Positions 41,984 through 51,681 of a stretch of 64,000 bases of DNA are shown here, piece after piece. A program made the translations under genes and the position numbers. The notes under the pieces were generated by a model. It was not told where the DNA came from. It saw only the letters and a program-made list of their open reading frames with translations, and made no database searches. Source of the stretch: Parabacteroides faecalis (GTDB lineage Bacteria > Bacteroidota > Bacteroidia > Bacteroidales > Tannerellaceae); the NCBI RefSeq assembly GCF_022809355.1, contig NZ_JAKZMM010000008.1, positions 48,990 through 112,989 on the forward strand. Reading direction: 5' to 3'. Numbering within the stretch: the first letter of the stretch is position 1; each line of letters starts with the position of its first letter.

Positions 41984-44011
41984 TTATTTCACTTGCTTCA
42001 GGCTTTCCAGCCACATGGCTGCATGCAGATCCTGCCCTTTGGTAGAGAAATGGATGCCATCGGCCCGTTGCCAAAGCTGGTTCAACTGGTCGGTGTCTGG
42101 TCCTAAGTAAATATCCGGATACTGATCGGCCAATGCCTTTTGTGCCGCCCGGATTTCGGCGCTGTTGCCGTTGTCTTCTTCCAGGCAATTCGGATGATAG
42201 CTGGCCTGTGCGATGACGATCGGCGCCTTGATACCTCGTGAGCGGAACACTTCGCGGATTGTCTCGAACATGCGGATATAATCAGCTTTTGGCGTATTCA
42301 GGATATTGTCGGTCTCGCCTTGGTGCCACAAGATATAATCCGGTTCGATCCGGTCTTTCTTCATTTGTTCAACGGTGCGGATCAGCAGTTCGTGCAATTC
42401 GCCACCTTTAGCCCACGCCCCGATGCGGACACCGCCCACACCAATCGGGACGATTGTCACCTTTTCTGTCATTCCGGCTTCGATCAGCTTGTCTCCCAGT
42501 CGGGTCCAGACACTGCCGCCTTCACCTGTTGCACCGATCAGTGGATCGGCAGCCTGGTATAATTTGCCGTCGTAGTAATTATAGACCGTCTTGGCAGGCT
42601 GATACAAACCCTGTCCGTGATTAGCCGAATTCGATTGCCCGAACGTGAATAGAACCATGCTGCCTTTCGCCTGGTCTAAAGACTGCACCTGTTGGTTCTC
42701 AGCCCACTCTTTCAACATGTTCATGGCAGTAAACAAGACACCAGCCTCGCCCCGGAATGTGCCGGAACCTTTAGGTTCGCCACCCGGCGTGTACCATTCA
42801 TAGAAACCTTGGTTGCTGACAATGCGCCGTAACATTGGTAAGATTTCGGTATAAGCTTCCCGGATAAAACCATTCTCTATCAGTGCCTGGATCATTCGTC
42901 CGCCAAACCAAGTCCAGTCGCCTCCGTTCTGATAGCCATACGGATACATGCCCACATTTTTGAATGAGCCGGCCGGATAAGTCGGATACATCGTCAGACC
43001 GATGGTCTGTGCATGCGCAGCTTTCATATTCTCCAGCATCTTCTGGTTGGCTTCTTTGATTTCCTCTTTCGAGAGCAGGCCAGCCAGGATGGCAATAGTG
43101 GTTCCACCATGATAATAGATCTGATTCTCATCGAAACTGGCCGGGAAAGGAGAGCCGTCAAGATAGATATGCGGAATGAACTTGCGGTTCTTTTCGTCCC
43201 ACAAGTGTGTACGGATATTCTTCTTCAACTCGTCGCGCACCTGTGTCCACTTCTGTTGTTTGGCTGTATTGCTTTCCAGTTCCAGGTAATTGTTCAGCGC
43301 CAAGACCATCATGGCGTTGTCGTAAATATCGATGGAAAAATGAGTATCCTTGTCGATCTCGACGCCCCACGGATGTTCCGGTTGCACATCGCCCCAGTCG
43401 GCTGTTGTCGCACCGATCAACAATCCGTATTGCTTGTTATACTTCTCGTTGAGGAGATATTCCAACGCCCATTCCATCCGTTCGAGGACCGTTTTGCCTT
43501 CAATCTTCGTCTGTAGATAGGCCGTGTTGCCGCTCCGCTTTACATATTTATAAATAGCCTGGATCAACGAAGCCTCCTGATCCGTTTCCACGGTGTTCTT
43601 GTGTGCCGCAAAGCGAGGTTCCGTTTCCGACAGGCGATATTTATATCCACCTTCTTTTCCTATTTCCGCTTTCTTGATATCCAGGAAACCATCTACAATA
43701 TCCCCGGTTTTCCCCTGGAAATGAAAGAATGTATTCAGATTGGAACGGATGGCTTCGTCGGGCATGACTTCCATGGCCAGTTCGATAAAAGTATTATAGT
43801 CGCGTATCCAGACTTCGCCATATCCGTCGCCGGCATTAAATCCGCCGGAAGCAACTTGGCGAGCCATCTGGTCCACTTGCGTCATTAAGCCTTCGTTCAG
43901 AATTTGTTTCTGCAGTACATGAACTTCTTCGGGCGACGATTGTGCCGTCAGTGAGAACACCGAAAACAAACCGGAAATTCCAGCTAGTAAAAAAGGTTTA
44001 ATCTGTATCAT
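41984..44011 (-). CDS. Two-domain exported protein: (alpha/alpha)6 glycosidase-like + SASA esterase
   Basis: 675 residues with a signal peptide (cleaved near TAQ, residue 24). Residues about 30-440 form a glycosidase-like helical barrel: WIRD 68-71, DWGD 205-208, GGDWTWFGGRM 363-373. This is the look of glucosidase/trehalase-type (alpha/alpha)6 enzymes; a pair of acidic residues cannot be assigned with certainty. Residues about 450-675 are an SGNH/SASA carbohydrate esterase, as in sialate O-acetylesterases: GQSN 458-461 (S460), HQGE 563-566, DGIHF with D651 and H654. It probably deacetylates and trims a glycan in the periplasm or outside. It is a lone gene, divergent from guaA. Confidence 0.85.
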   Translation of the reverse strand: MIQIKPFLLAGISGLFSVFSLTAQSSPEEVHVLQKQILNEGLMTQVDQMARQVASGGFNAGDGYGEVWIRDYNTFIELAMEVMPDEAIRSNLNTFFHFQGKTGDIVDGFLDIKKAEIGKEGGYKYRLSETEPRFAAHKNTVETDQEASLIQAIYKYVKRSGNTAYLQTKIEGKTVLERMEWALEYLLNEKYNKQYGLLIGATTADWGDVQPEHPWGVEIDKDTHFSIDIYDNAMMVLALNNYLELESNTAKQQKWTQVRDELKKNIRTHLWDEKNRKFIPHIYLDGSPFPASFDENQIYYHGGTTIAILAGLLSKEEIKEANQKMLENMKAAHAQTIGLTMYPTYPAGSFKNVGMYPYGYQNGGDWTWFGGRMIQALIENGFIREAYTEILPMLRRIVSNQGFYEWYTPGGEPKGSGTFRGEAGVLFTAMNMLKEWAENQQVQSLDQAKGSMVLFTFGQSNSANHGQGLYQPAKTVYNYYDGKLYQAADPLIGATGEGGSVWTRLGDKLIEAGMTEKVTIVPIGVGGVRIGAWAKGGELHELLIRTVEQMKKDRIEPDYILWHQGETDNILNTPKADYIRMFETIREVFRSRGIKAPIVIAQASYHPNCLEEDNGNSAEIRAAQKALADQYPDIYLGPDTDQLNQLWQRADGIHFSTKGQDLHAAMWLESLKQVK

Positions 44012-44044
44012 GATCCTTCGATTGTTTAGTTAATATCCTGGTTG

Positions 44045-44177
44045 CAAAAGTAGTTGGAAAAGCCAGAACCGGAACGATAATTTCTTCCGAATTAATTATA
44101 CTATATTCTTTTTCCGTTGGCTGACGGAAGAAATCGGCCGGGGTCCTGTAGAATCAGGCAATATTTTATTACCTTTG
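44045..44177. promoter_or_regulatory. Divergent promoters between the glycosidase/esterase gene and guaA
   Basis: The minus strand has TACTTTTG (complement of 44045-44052) 34 bp before the glycosidase start; the plus strand has TACCTTTG (44170-44177) 28 bp before the guaA start. -33 boxes are weak on both sides. No ligand-binding leader is visible for guaA; the leader would be only about 20 nt. Confidence 0.6.
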
Positions 44178-44204
44178 CACAAATATTCTAATAAAGATAA
44201 TCGC

Positions 44205-45725
44205 ATGCACGAAAGACTTATCATTCTTGATTTCGGTTCGCAGACTACGCAGCTCATAGGCCGGCGCGTCAGAGAGTTGAATATGTACTGCGAAATCGTT
44301 CCCTACAACAAGTTTCCGCATGATGCAACAGATGTAAAAGGTGTGATCCTCTCTGGAAGTCCTTATTCTGTTTATGATGAAAGTGCCTTTAAAATTGATC
44401 TGAGTCAGATTCGTGGTAAATATCCGGTGCTGGGTATTTGCTATGGTGCACAATTTATTGCCTATTCATCCGGCGGAAAAGTAGAACCAGCCAACTCGCG
44501 CGAGTATGGCCGGGCCAACTTGACTTCTATTGATGAAAATGATCCTTTATTTAAAGGTATTCAGTCGGGTTCACAAATTTGGATGTCGCATGGTGATACG
44601 ATCACACAGTTGCCAGACAACTTCAAGATCATAGCTAGCACAAATGATGTGCAGAATGCGGCTTATCATATTGAAGGTGAAAATACATGGGGCGTACAAT
44701 TCCATCCGGAAGTATTCCATTCGACTGACGGAACCAAGTTACTCGACAATTTCTTGAATATCTGTGGTTGCGCCAAGGATTGGACTCCTGCTTCTTTCAT
44801 CGAGTCGACAGTTGTCGAACTGAAAGAAAAGCTGGGTGACGACAAAGTGATTCTGGCTTTATCCGGAGGTGTTGATTCGTCGGTGACTGCTGTTCTGCTG
44901 AATAAAGCGATCGGTAAAAACCTGACTTGTATCTTTGTCGATCATGGTTTGCTGCGAAAGAATGAATTCGAAAACGTATTGCGCGATTATGAACATCTGG
45001 GATTGAACGTGATCGGTGTCAATGCAAAGGACAAATTCTATCGTGAGCTGGCTGGTGTAACTGAGCCGGAAAAGAAACGTAAGATAATCGGTAAAGGTTT
45101 CATCGATGTGTTTGATGAAGAAGCACACAAGCTGAAAGATATTAAATGGTTGGGACAAGGAACCATCTATCCGGATGTGATCGAATCTTTATCAATTACC
45201 GGAACAACAATCAAGAGTCATCATAATGTAGGTGGTCTGCCAGCAAAGATGAACCTGAAGCTGGTAGAACCTTTGCGCCTGTTGTTTAAGGATGAGGTTC
45301 GCCGGGTTGGTATCGAATTGGGTATGCAGGAACATCTGATCAAGCGTCATCCGTTCCCAGGTCCTGGTTTAGGTATTCGTATTTTGGGTGATATTACACC
45401 TGAGAAAGTACGCATCCTGCAAGAGGCAGATGATATTTATATGTCATTGATGCGTGAATGGGGCTTGTATGACAAGATCTGGCAGGCAGGAGCAATCTTG
45501 TTGCCTATCCAGTCGGTTGGTGTGATGGGTGACGAACGTACGTATGAAAATACAGTTGCCTTGCGAGCAGTTACTTCGTCGGATGCCATGACGGCAGACT
45601 GGGCTCATTTGCCATACGAATTCCTGGCCAAGGTTTCTAACGAGATCATCAATAAAGTAAAAGGTGTCAACCGCGTAGTGTATGACATCAGCTCAAAACC
45701 ACCTGCAACAATCGAGTGGGAATAA
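44205..45725 (+). CDS. guaA: GMP synthase (glutamine-hydrolysing), complete
   Basis: A 506-residue enzyme that converts XMP to GMP with ATP and glutamine. The start [13 protein letters not shown] is chosen; a frame 30 bp longer runs through the promoter. GATase domain about 1-190 with the full triad C79 (GICYGAQ), H167 and E169; ATP-pyrophosphatase domain with SGGVDSS 220-226; C-terminal dimerisation domain ending PPATIEWE. It is followed at 57 bp by a second guaA-like gene on the same strand. Confidence 0.97.
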   Translation: MHERLIILDFGSQTTQLIGRRVRELNMYCEIVPYNKFPHDATDVKGVILSGSPYSVYDESAFKIDLSQIRGKYPVLGICYGAQFIAYSSGGKVEPANSREYGRANLTSIDENDPLFKGIQSGSQIWMSHGDTITQLPDNFKIIASTNDVQNAAYHIEGENTWGVQFHPEVFHSTDGTKLLDNFLNICGCAKDWTPASFIESTVVELKEKLGDDKVILALSGGVDSSVTAVLLNKAIGKNLTCIFVDHGLLRKNEFENVLRDYEHLGLNVIGVNAKDKFYRELAGVTEPEKKRKIIGKGFIDVFDEEAHKLKDIKWLGQGTIYPDVIESLSITGTTIKSHHNVGGLPAKMNLKLVEPLRLLFKDEVRRVGIELGMQEHLIKRHPFPGPGLGIRILGDITPEKVRILQEADDIYMSLMREWGLYDKIWQAGAILLPIQSVGVMGDERTYENTVALRAVTSSDAMTADWAHLPYEFLAKVSNEIINKVKGVNRVVYDISSKPPATIEWE

Positions 45726-45782
45726 GCTAAGGCATTAACTTTTATCTGATTATTAACTTACAACAATATAGGAGATATATCT

Positions 45783-47090
45783 ATGAAACAAGATATGATT
45801 ATCATCTTAGACTTGGGTAGTCATGAAAACACGGTTTTGGCAAGAGCCATTCGTGCGTTGGGAGTTTATAGTGAAATCTATCCGCACGATATTACTGCCG
45901 AAGAAATCAAGAAATTGCCGAATGTAAAGGGTATCATTATCAATGGTGGTCCCAATCATATTATTGATGGTGTGGCTATTGATGTGCGTCCAGAGATTTA
46001 TACATTAGGTATTCCTGTCATGTCAGCCGGACACGACAAGGCTTTGTGTGAGACAAAATTACCGGAATTCAATAATGATATGGAGGCTATTCAGTCGGCC
46101 GTTAAGTCATTTGTATTCGATGTATGTCATGCAGAAGCCAATTGGAATATGCCGAACTTCATCAACGATCAGATTGAACTGATCAGACGTCAGGTTGGCG
46201 ACCGGAAGGTGTTGTTGGCTTTGTCGGGTGGTGTTGACAGTTCTGTAGTGGCTGCTTTATTGCTGAAGGCTATTGGTAACAATTTGGTTTGCGTACATGT
46301 AAATCACGGTTTAATGCGTAAAGGAGAATCGGAAGCTGTTGTGGAAGTATTCAAGCATCAGATGAAAGCGAACCTGATCTATGTAGATGCAACTGATCGT
46401 TTCCTGAATAAGCTGGCAGGTGTGGCTGATCCGGAACAGAAACGGAAGATCATCGGTGGTGAGTTTATCCGCGTATTTGAAGAAGAAGCCCGCAAGTTGG
46501 ATGGTATCGATTTCTTGGGTCAAGGTACTATTTATCCGGATATTGTTGAGAGTGGTACAAAAACAGCCAAGATGGTGAAGTCTCATCATAATGTAGGCGG
46601 TCTGCCTGATGACCTGAAGTTCGAATTGGTTGAACCTTTGCGCCAGTTGTTCAAGGACGAAGTTCGTGCTTGTGGCTTAGAATTAGGTTTGCCTTACGAA
46701 ATGGTATATCGTCAGCCGTTCCCTGGTCCTGGATTAGGTGTCCGTTGTTTGGGAGCGATTACTCGCGACAGACTGGAAGCTGTTCGGGAAGCAGACGCTA
46801 TTTTGCGTGAAGAATTCCAGTTGGCTGGATTAGACAAGAAGGTTTGGCAATACTTTACGGTAGTTCCAGACTTCAAGTCAGTAGGAGTCAGAGATAATGC
46901 CCGTTCATTTGAATGGCCGGTTATCATCCGTGCTGTCAATACAGTAGATGCTATGACGGCTACAATCGAACCGGTTGATTGGCCTATCTTGATGAAGATC
47001 ACAGATCGTATTCTGAAAGAAGTGCCGCATGTGAACCGTGTTTGCTACGATATGTCGCCGAAACCTAATGCGACAATCGAATGGGAATAA
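45783..47090 (+). CDS. GMP synthase paralogue with a decayed glutaminase domain
   Basis: 435 residues, clearly homologous to the guaA product upstream. The ATPase part is complete (LSGGVDSS 147-154, [15 protein letters not shown], ends PNATIEWE). The N-terminal domain has shrunk to about 120 residues. Its start still matches (MIIILDLGSHENTVLA), but the catalytic Cys motif GICYGAQ is replaced by MSAGHDK and the His-Glu part of the triad is gone. It should be unable to hydrolyse glutamine and would need ammonia or a partner. In archaea GMP synthase is two chains; here the gene may serve as an ammonia-dependent enzyme or a regulator. A GGAG ribosome site lies 12 bp before the start. Confidence 0.92.
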   Translation: MKQDMIIILDLGSHENTVLARAIRALGVYSEIYPHDITAEEIKKLPNVKGIIINGGPNHIIDGVAIDVRPEIYTLGIPVMSAGHDKALCETKLPEFNNDMEAIQSAVKSFVFDVCHAEANWNMPNFINDQIELIRRQVGDRKVLLALSGGVDSSVVAALLLKAIGNNLVCVHVNHGLMRKGESEAVVEVFKHQMKANLIYVDATDRFLNKLAGVADPEQKRKIIGGEFIRVFEEEARKLDGIDFLGQGTIYPDIVESGTKTAKMVKSHHNVGGLPDDLKFELVEPLRQLFKDEVRACGLELGLPYEMVYRQPFPGPGLGVRCLGAITRDRLEAVREADAILREEFQLAGLDKKVWQYFTVVPDFKSVGVRDNARSFEWPVIIRAVNTVDAMTATIEPVDWPILMKITDRILKEVPHVNRVCYDMSPKPNATIEWE

Positions 47091-47135
47091 ACAGATAGCC
47101 TTTTATAAAAAGGTATAGATTTAAAATTGATATGT

Positions 47136-47178
47136 AAAGCCTCAAGTGCGTTTCTGCAGTTGAGGCTTTATTTTTTAT
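47136..47178 (+). terminator. Terminator of the guaA pair
   Basis: AAAGCCTCAA (47136-47145) pairs with TTGAGGCTTT (47160-47169), then ATTTTTTAT. Stem, loop and T-tract are textbook. The rest of the 298 bp gap holds only this and the opposite-strand terminator. Confidence 0.9.
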
Positions 47179-47321
47179 ATGTAGTTGTATATTTGATTAA
47201 ACATCTAGTTACACATTCGCGGCAACTAATTCTTTTTATTCTGGCTTTAAACGAAGTAACCCATTAAATACTCCGTATTTATTGGTTAGTGTTATCAATA
47301 ACTCAGATACAATATGGTTAT

Positions 47322-47364
47322 AAAAAAGCGGACATTCCGTTCGGTTTCCCTTCGAAATGTCCGC
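47322..47364 (-). terminator. Terminator of the second AspT-type gene
   Basis: On the minus strand GCGGACATT pairs with AATGTCCGC (9 bp) around a 19-nt loop with its own weak pairing, followed by TTTTTT (complement of 47322-47327). It lies 25 nt beyond the stop at 47389. Confidence 0.9.
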
Positions 47365-47388
47365 CATATAAATTAAAATAATGAGAAA

Positions 47389-49065
47389 TTAGGCGAAGAA
47401 TAGAATCATTAATTGAGCCGTCAATACACGTAAGAACATGGTTAACGGATAAACAGTTGCATAACCTACTGACGGAGCATCGTTTCCAGCTGTTGCATTT
47501 GAATAAGCCAATGCTGGCGGGTCAGTTGTACTTCCGGCAATTAATCCCATTAATGTGAAGTAATTGATCTTGAAGAAATAACGGGCAACACAACCAATGA
47601 TCAGCAACGGAACAACAGTTATGATGAAACCGTAGCCAATCCACGCAACACCGCCATCGTTAACAATCGTATCGACGAAGCCTTCACCGGCACTTAAACC
47701 AACGCAGGCCAGGAACATCGCAATACCTACTTCCCGAAGCATCAGGTTGGCACTTTGTGTTGTATAGGTAATCAGCTTGTAGTGATAACCGAAACGGCTG
47801 ATCAGGATCGCTACAATCAGCGGACCTCCGGCAAGACCTAACTTCACTGGTTGAGGAATACCCGGGAATGTAAATGGGATACTTCCTAAGATAATACCTA
47901 ATGCAATACCAACGAAGATAGTGATCAGATTCGGCTCATTCAGGCGCTTCATAGAGTTACCCAATACTTTCTCTACATTTGATACGGCTGTTTCAGTACC
48001 TACTACATTAACGCGGTCACCGACTTGCAGACTTAAATTCGGTTTCGCAACCAAGTCAACACCGGCACGGTTGATTCGGGTAATGTTGATACCATATAGT
48101 TTACGCAATTTCAGGTCTCCTAAACGTTTTCCGTTCAATTCCGGTTTCGTGATCAGGATACGGCGGTTGACAAACTGACTTTCCATACGGATCCACTGCT
48201 TACGCTCCATGTCGATGGCTTCACCGATGAAGATCTTGATCTTTTCCGCATCTTGTTCTGTCGTAATCACGAAGATCTTATCGTTTTCGTGTAATACCGT
48301 ATTGGCCGAAGCAATGTCGATTTGCTTATCGCTGTCTCTCCAGATTCGGGAAATAACGAAGTCGGTATGTTCGAGTAAAGAAGAGATTTCAGCTACTGTC
48401 TTATTGAAAATGGCCGGATTCTTTACGACCAGTGAAATCGGAATAGCTCCGTTGGCGTGTGAAGTCTCGGCTTGTTCGAGCTGTTCGTTTTCTTTCTGGA
48501 AAGAAATCCGGAAGATGTAACGGATAACGATAATAGAAAGAATGATACCAACAACACCCAGCGGATAAGCAACGGCATATCCCAGCGGAATAGAGTTCTC
48601 ACTCACGCCATACATATCAGAATAAGCCTGCTGGGCAGCACCTAATCCCGGCGTATTGGTAACAGCTCCCGATAAGATACCGACCATTGTCGGAATAGGG
48701 ATTCCTGTGATGAAGTGTATCACCAAAGCTGTGGCCACTCCTAATAAGACGATTCCTCCGGCCAGCATGTTTAAGGTGACACCACCTTCCTTAAAAGAAG
48801 AAAAGAAACCCGGTCCTACTTGCATTCCGACTGAATACACGAACAAGATCAGACCAAACTCTTTGAAATAATGAATTACGTGCGGATTAATGGTTATTCC
48901 GAAATGTCCCATGATAATCCCAACAAACAACACGAGCGTGATACCCAGGGATACTCCGAAAACCTTTATTTTCCCCAATTGGATACCCGCTGCAATCACA
49001 AAAGATAACAACAGAATGGAATGCCCAACTCCTTGGCCCCATATCAAATCATTAATCCAATTCAT
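47389..49065 (-). CDS. AspT/YidE-family transporter with two RCK-C domains (second copy)
   Basis: 558 residues from [16 protein letters not shown]; an in-frame codon 75 bp upstream lies in the promoter. Layout as in the copy at 34895: membrane half, two TrkA-C-like domains (about 200-370; [27 protein letters not shown] and [20 protein letters not shown]), membrane half. Signature sequences such as [19 protein letters not shown] and [13 protein letters not shown] mark the substrate path. The two copies differ much in sequence, so they probably move different substrates. Confidence 0.9.
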   Translation of the reverse strand: MNWINDLIWGQGVGHSILLLSFVIAAGIQLGKIKVFGVSLGITLVLFVGIIMGHFGITINPHVIHYFKEFGLILFVYSVGMQVGPGFFSSFKEGGVTLNMLAGGIVLLGVATALVIHFITGIPIPTMVGILSGAVTNTPGLGAAQQAYSDMYGVSENSIPLGYAVAYPLGVVGIILSIIVIRYIFRISFQKENEQLEQAETSHANGAIPISLVVKNPAIFNKTVAEISSLLEHTDFVISRIWRDSDKQIDIASANTVLHENDKIFVITTEQDAEKIKIFIGEAIDMERKQWIRMESQFVNRRILITKPELNGKRLGDLKLRKLYGINITRINRAGVDLVAKPNLSLQVGDRVNVVGTETAVSNVEKVLGNSMKRLNEPNLITIFVGIALGIILGSIPFTFPGIPQPVKLGLAGGPLIVAILISRFGYHYKLITYTTQSANLMLREVGIAMFLACVGLSAGEGFVDTIVNDGGVAWIGYGFIITVVPLLIIGCVARYFFKINYFTLMGLIAGSTTDPPALAYSNATAGNDAPSVGYATVYPLTMFLRVLTAQLMILFFA

Positions 49066-49106
49066 ACTAATACCATTAAAAAACTTAAATTCCTCTAATA
49101 AGTGTG

Positions 49107-49137
49107 CAAAGGTAATACTATTTTTTTGTTTCAACAA
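49107..49137 (-). promoter_or_regulatory. Promoter of the second AspT-type gene
   Basis: The minus strand reads TTG (complement of 49135-49137), 20 bp, then TACCTTTG (complement of 49107-49114); start codon 42 bp further. It fits the consensus well. Confidence 0.7.
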
Positions 49138-49174
49138 CATAAAGTCTTAACTTTACCCGATAAAACATAAAAAA

Positions 49175-49990
49175 ATGAAACACCTTATCTTTTTATTAAT
49201 CTTCAGTCTGGCGGGTGCTTTTGCCTGCCCGTTGAAAGCCAATGAACCGGTTGTTACGATTACAACCAATGTAGGAGTGATGAAAGCCAAGTTGTACGAC
49301 AATGTTCCGAACCATGTGAAAACGTTCATCGAACGGGCCAAAAAAGGAGAATATAACGGAACTCTTTTTACGCGGGTGATTAAAGATTTCATGATACAAG
49401 GTGGTGCGCCTGATTCCCGAAACGCTTCTCCGGGAGCACGGGTTGGTTTCGGTGATAAAGATGCCGAGATCTTGCCGGAACTTCGTCCGGAATATTTTCA
49501 TAAGAAAGGTGCACTGGCGGCTCCGCGACAGAATGATGACGTGAATCCGGAAAAGAAATCGGATATGTCGCAGTTCTTTATTGTGGAAGGAAAGGTTTAC
49601 CGAAGCGGTGAATTGGATACCTTGGAAAAAGTAAAGAATTATGCAATCCGAAAGAAAGCACTCGATTTATATTATCGTCCGGTAAAAGTACAGTTGCAGA
49701 TGCTTAAGATGGATAATCCGCGCGAATATAATAAGCGGGTTGCGGCAATCAATGCCAAAATCGACTCGATGATTCTGGCAACACCCGGTCATCTGGTATT
49801 TACCGACGAACAGAGAAAAGCCTATACGACAGTAGGCGGCTGCCACCATCTGGATGGTATTTATACGATTTTCGGCGAACTGACGGAAGGGTTTGAAGTA
49901 TTGGATCAGATTGCTGCCCAGAAGACAGATAAGTATGACCGTCCGCTGAAAGATATCCGCATCGTTAGTATTACAGTAGAAAATGAATAA
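49175..49990 (+). CDS. Exported peptidyl-prolyl isomerase, cyclophilin type, with an insertion
   Basis: A 271-residue exported protein (signal peptide, residues about 1-24). The cyclophilin fold is split. The first part (about 25-135) contains YNGTLFTRVIKDFMIQGGAPD and then QFFIVEGKVY. A charged helical insertion of about 75 residues follows (about 140-210; LDTLEKVKNYAIRKKALDLY and onwards). The second part is GHLVFTDEQRKAYTTVGGCHHLDGIYTIFGELTEG. It speeds proline isomerisation in periplasmic proteins. The active-site Arg of classic cyclophilins (FHR) reads FTR here, so it is kept. It is coupled to the small gene at 49993, 2 bp away. Confidence 0.88.
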   Translation: MKHLIFLLIFSLAGAFACPLKANEPVVTITTNVGVMKAKLYDNVPNHVKTFIERAKKGEYNGTLFTRVIKDFMIQGGAPDSRNASPGARVGFGDKDAEILPELRPEYFHKKGALAAPRQNDDVNPEKKSDMSQFFIVEGKVYRSGELDTLEKVKNYAIRKKALDLYYRPVKVQLQMLKMDNPREYNKRVAAINAKIDSMILATPGHLVFTDEQRKAYTTVGGCHHLDGIYTIFGELTEGFEVLDQIAAQKTDKYDRPLKDIRIVSITVENE

Positions 49991-49992
49991 GT

Positions 49993-50391
49993 ATGCTGAA
50001 AAGAGATTTTATCATGGTACAGATTGAAGAGTTGGGCAAGGCGCTTGCCCGGCTCGTGTTCAATCGGAAGAGCGGGAAAGATCTGGATAAGAATCCGGAC
50101 CTGATCGAACAGGCTTTCACGGCATTGAAGACGGATTCGGCTTTTTTGCTGGGGCATTCGCCGGAAGAAATCGAACAGGCCTTGAACCAAGACGACGGCT
50201 GCGGGTTACAACGCCTGGAATTGGCGGCCAAACTCCTGATCGAAGACAGTTATGTATCCAGCCTTCCTTTTCCTTTATTAAATAAGGCGCAGGAACTTCT
50301 CTATTATCTTCAGATTCACGACTTGACCTATTCTGTTGAACGGATGATGCTTTTGCAGGAAGTGGAGCATGAATTGAGCCGGCAGGGATAA
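49993..50391 (+). CDS. Small helical cytoplasmic protein of unknown function
   Basis: 132 residues, predicted all-helical and acidic, with no signal peptide or membrane segment. It begins MLKRDFIMVQIEELGKALARLVF; this resembles the start of small DUF6483-type proteins, a tentative resemblance. The C-terminal half has Leu-rich helical repeats (RLELAAKLLIEDS, LLNKAQELLYYLQ) of TPR-like character. It follows the cyclophilin gene at 2 bp, so they are cotranscribed and perhaps linked in a folding role. It ends 36 bp before the convergent corA gene. Confidence 0.65.
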   Translation: MLKRDFIMVQIEELGKALARLVFNRKSGKDLDKNPDLIEQAFTALKTDSAFLLGHSPEEIEQALNQDDGCGLQRLELAAKLLIEDSYVSSLPFPLLNKAQELLYYLQIHDLTYSVERMMLLQEVEHELSRQG

Positions 50392-50427
50392 TCGTTCCTG
50401 ATTTTCCCTACCGGTATGCTGTGGTTC

Positions 50428-51357
50428 TTAGAACCATTTGATCTTCTTGAAAAGGACGAATGATAAACCTGACAAAACGACGGAAGCAATGACAATCCAA
50501 GCAAAGGCATGAGGCATCTCTTCCAGATGAATATCTACGTTCATACCATAGAAACTGGCTATTAACGTCGGAATCATCAGCGTGATGGAAAGACTGGTCA
50601 TACGTTTCATGATGACGTTGACGTTGTTGGAGATGATGGAAGCGAAGGCATCCATGGTTCCTGTCAGAATATCACTGTAGATGTTGACGGTGTTGTAGGC
50701 CTGTTTCAGCTCGATCACTACATCTTCCACCAGATCTGCATCCAGATAATCCGTATCACTGAAGATCGTCTTCAGTTTTCCGATCAGTACCTCATTGCCA
50801 CGGATGGAGGTATTGAAGTAAACCAATGTCTTCTGTAGTTTCATCAATCGCAGAAGATCTTCGTTCTTGATGCTTTTCTCCAGTTCTTTTTCAGCTGCCG
50901 TTACATCTACATTGATTTGTTTCAGGTATTTCAGAAACCAGACGGCCGATGAATAAATCAGGCGGAATATTAAGTCGAGCTTGTTTCGTACCAATACACT
51001 TTTCTTCCGGGTATGCTCGATGAAATCTGTCAGCATTTCCGAATGATAGTAGCAGATCGACACAATAATGTCGTTGTTGGTAATTACACCGAGTGGGACC
51101 GTCGTGAAAGGAATACCCGCCACGTCGCTCTGTACCGGAATACGTAAGATGGTAAGCAACCAGTCTCCTTCTACTTCCGTGCGTGAACGTTCGTCCACAT
51201 CCGCAATGTCATCCAGAAATGATTCGGGAACACCCAAGGTTTTAGTCAGAAAATCGAAATCATCAGCATCCGGGCATTCAACATTCACCCAGCTGTTTGG
51301 AAGCCACTCTTGCTTTTCTACCAAGCCGGCTTCTCCACAATAAAGATAACCTCTCAT
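50428..51357 (-). CDS. corA: CorA-family magnesium/divalent metal channel
   Basis: A 309-residue protein with a long cytoplasmic N-terminal domain (about 1-245) and two C-terminal membrane helices. The selectivity motif GMN at 271-273 (YGMNVDIHLEE) is intact and the chain ends in a basic tail (FKKIKWF). It forms a pentameric Mg2+ (or Co2+/Ni2+) channel gated by cytoplasmic Mg2+. It is a lone gene behind a leader of about 170 nt with two strong hairpins. Confidence 0.93.
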   Translation of the reverse strand: MRGYLYCGEAGLVEKQEWLPNSWVNVECPDADDFDFLTKTLGVPESFLDDIADVDERSRTEVEGDWLLTILRIPVQSDVAGIPFTTVPLGVITNNDIIVSICYYHSEMLTDFIEHTRKKSVLVRNKLDLIFRLIYSSAVWFLKYLKQINVDVTAAEKELEKSIKNEDLLRLMKLQKTLVYFNTSIRGNEVLIGKLKTIFSDTDYLDADLVEDVVIELKQAYNTVNIYSDILTGTMDAFASIISNNVNVIMKRMTSLSITLMIPTLIASFYGMNVDIHLEEMPHAFAWIVIASVVLSGLSFVLFKKIKWF

Positions 51358-51566
51358 CTTATTGCCTCCTTTCTCTTTTTAGGCCCGAAAAGAGGCATCT
51401 TCGAAATGTCTCTTCCGGAGTTAATAAATCAAATTACACGTTCGCGAATTGGAATCATCCATATTAGTCTTGTTTTCTGTCCAAACGATTCCGGCTGTTC
51501 ATGCCGGGATACGATCGTTTTTCTTTATTATGGCGCAAAAGTAGTCATTTATTTTACATGTCCCAA
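51358..51566 (-). promoter_or_regulatory. corA promoter and structured leader
   Basis: On the minus strand TTG (complement of 51564-51566), 20 bp, then TACTTTTG (complement of 51536-51543). The roughly 170-nt leader folds twice. AACGAT...CCGGC pairs with GCCGG...ATCGTT early (about 51484-51520). AAGAGxCAT pairs with ATGxCTCTT (about 51388-51414), followed by TTTTC, a terminator-like end. Mg2+-sensing leaders are known for other CorA/MgtA genes in other phyla; a similar role here is a hypothesis. Confidence 0.5.
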
Positions 51567-51681
51567 CAAGGCTGTTTACCCTATAAAGTTTTTATGCCAC
51601 ATTTAATATCCTTTTGCCAAAACCTGTTATCCGGTTTCTATTCCTATCGGAGTCGTCTATCAAAGATGTTATTCCAGTGAC

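Noticed and set aside
45783..47090. Second guaA as a simple duplication or assembly artefact
   Set aside because: Sequence differs throughout, and the shortened N-terminal domain is in frame with its own ribosome site and terminator.
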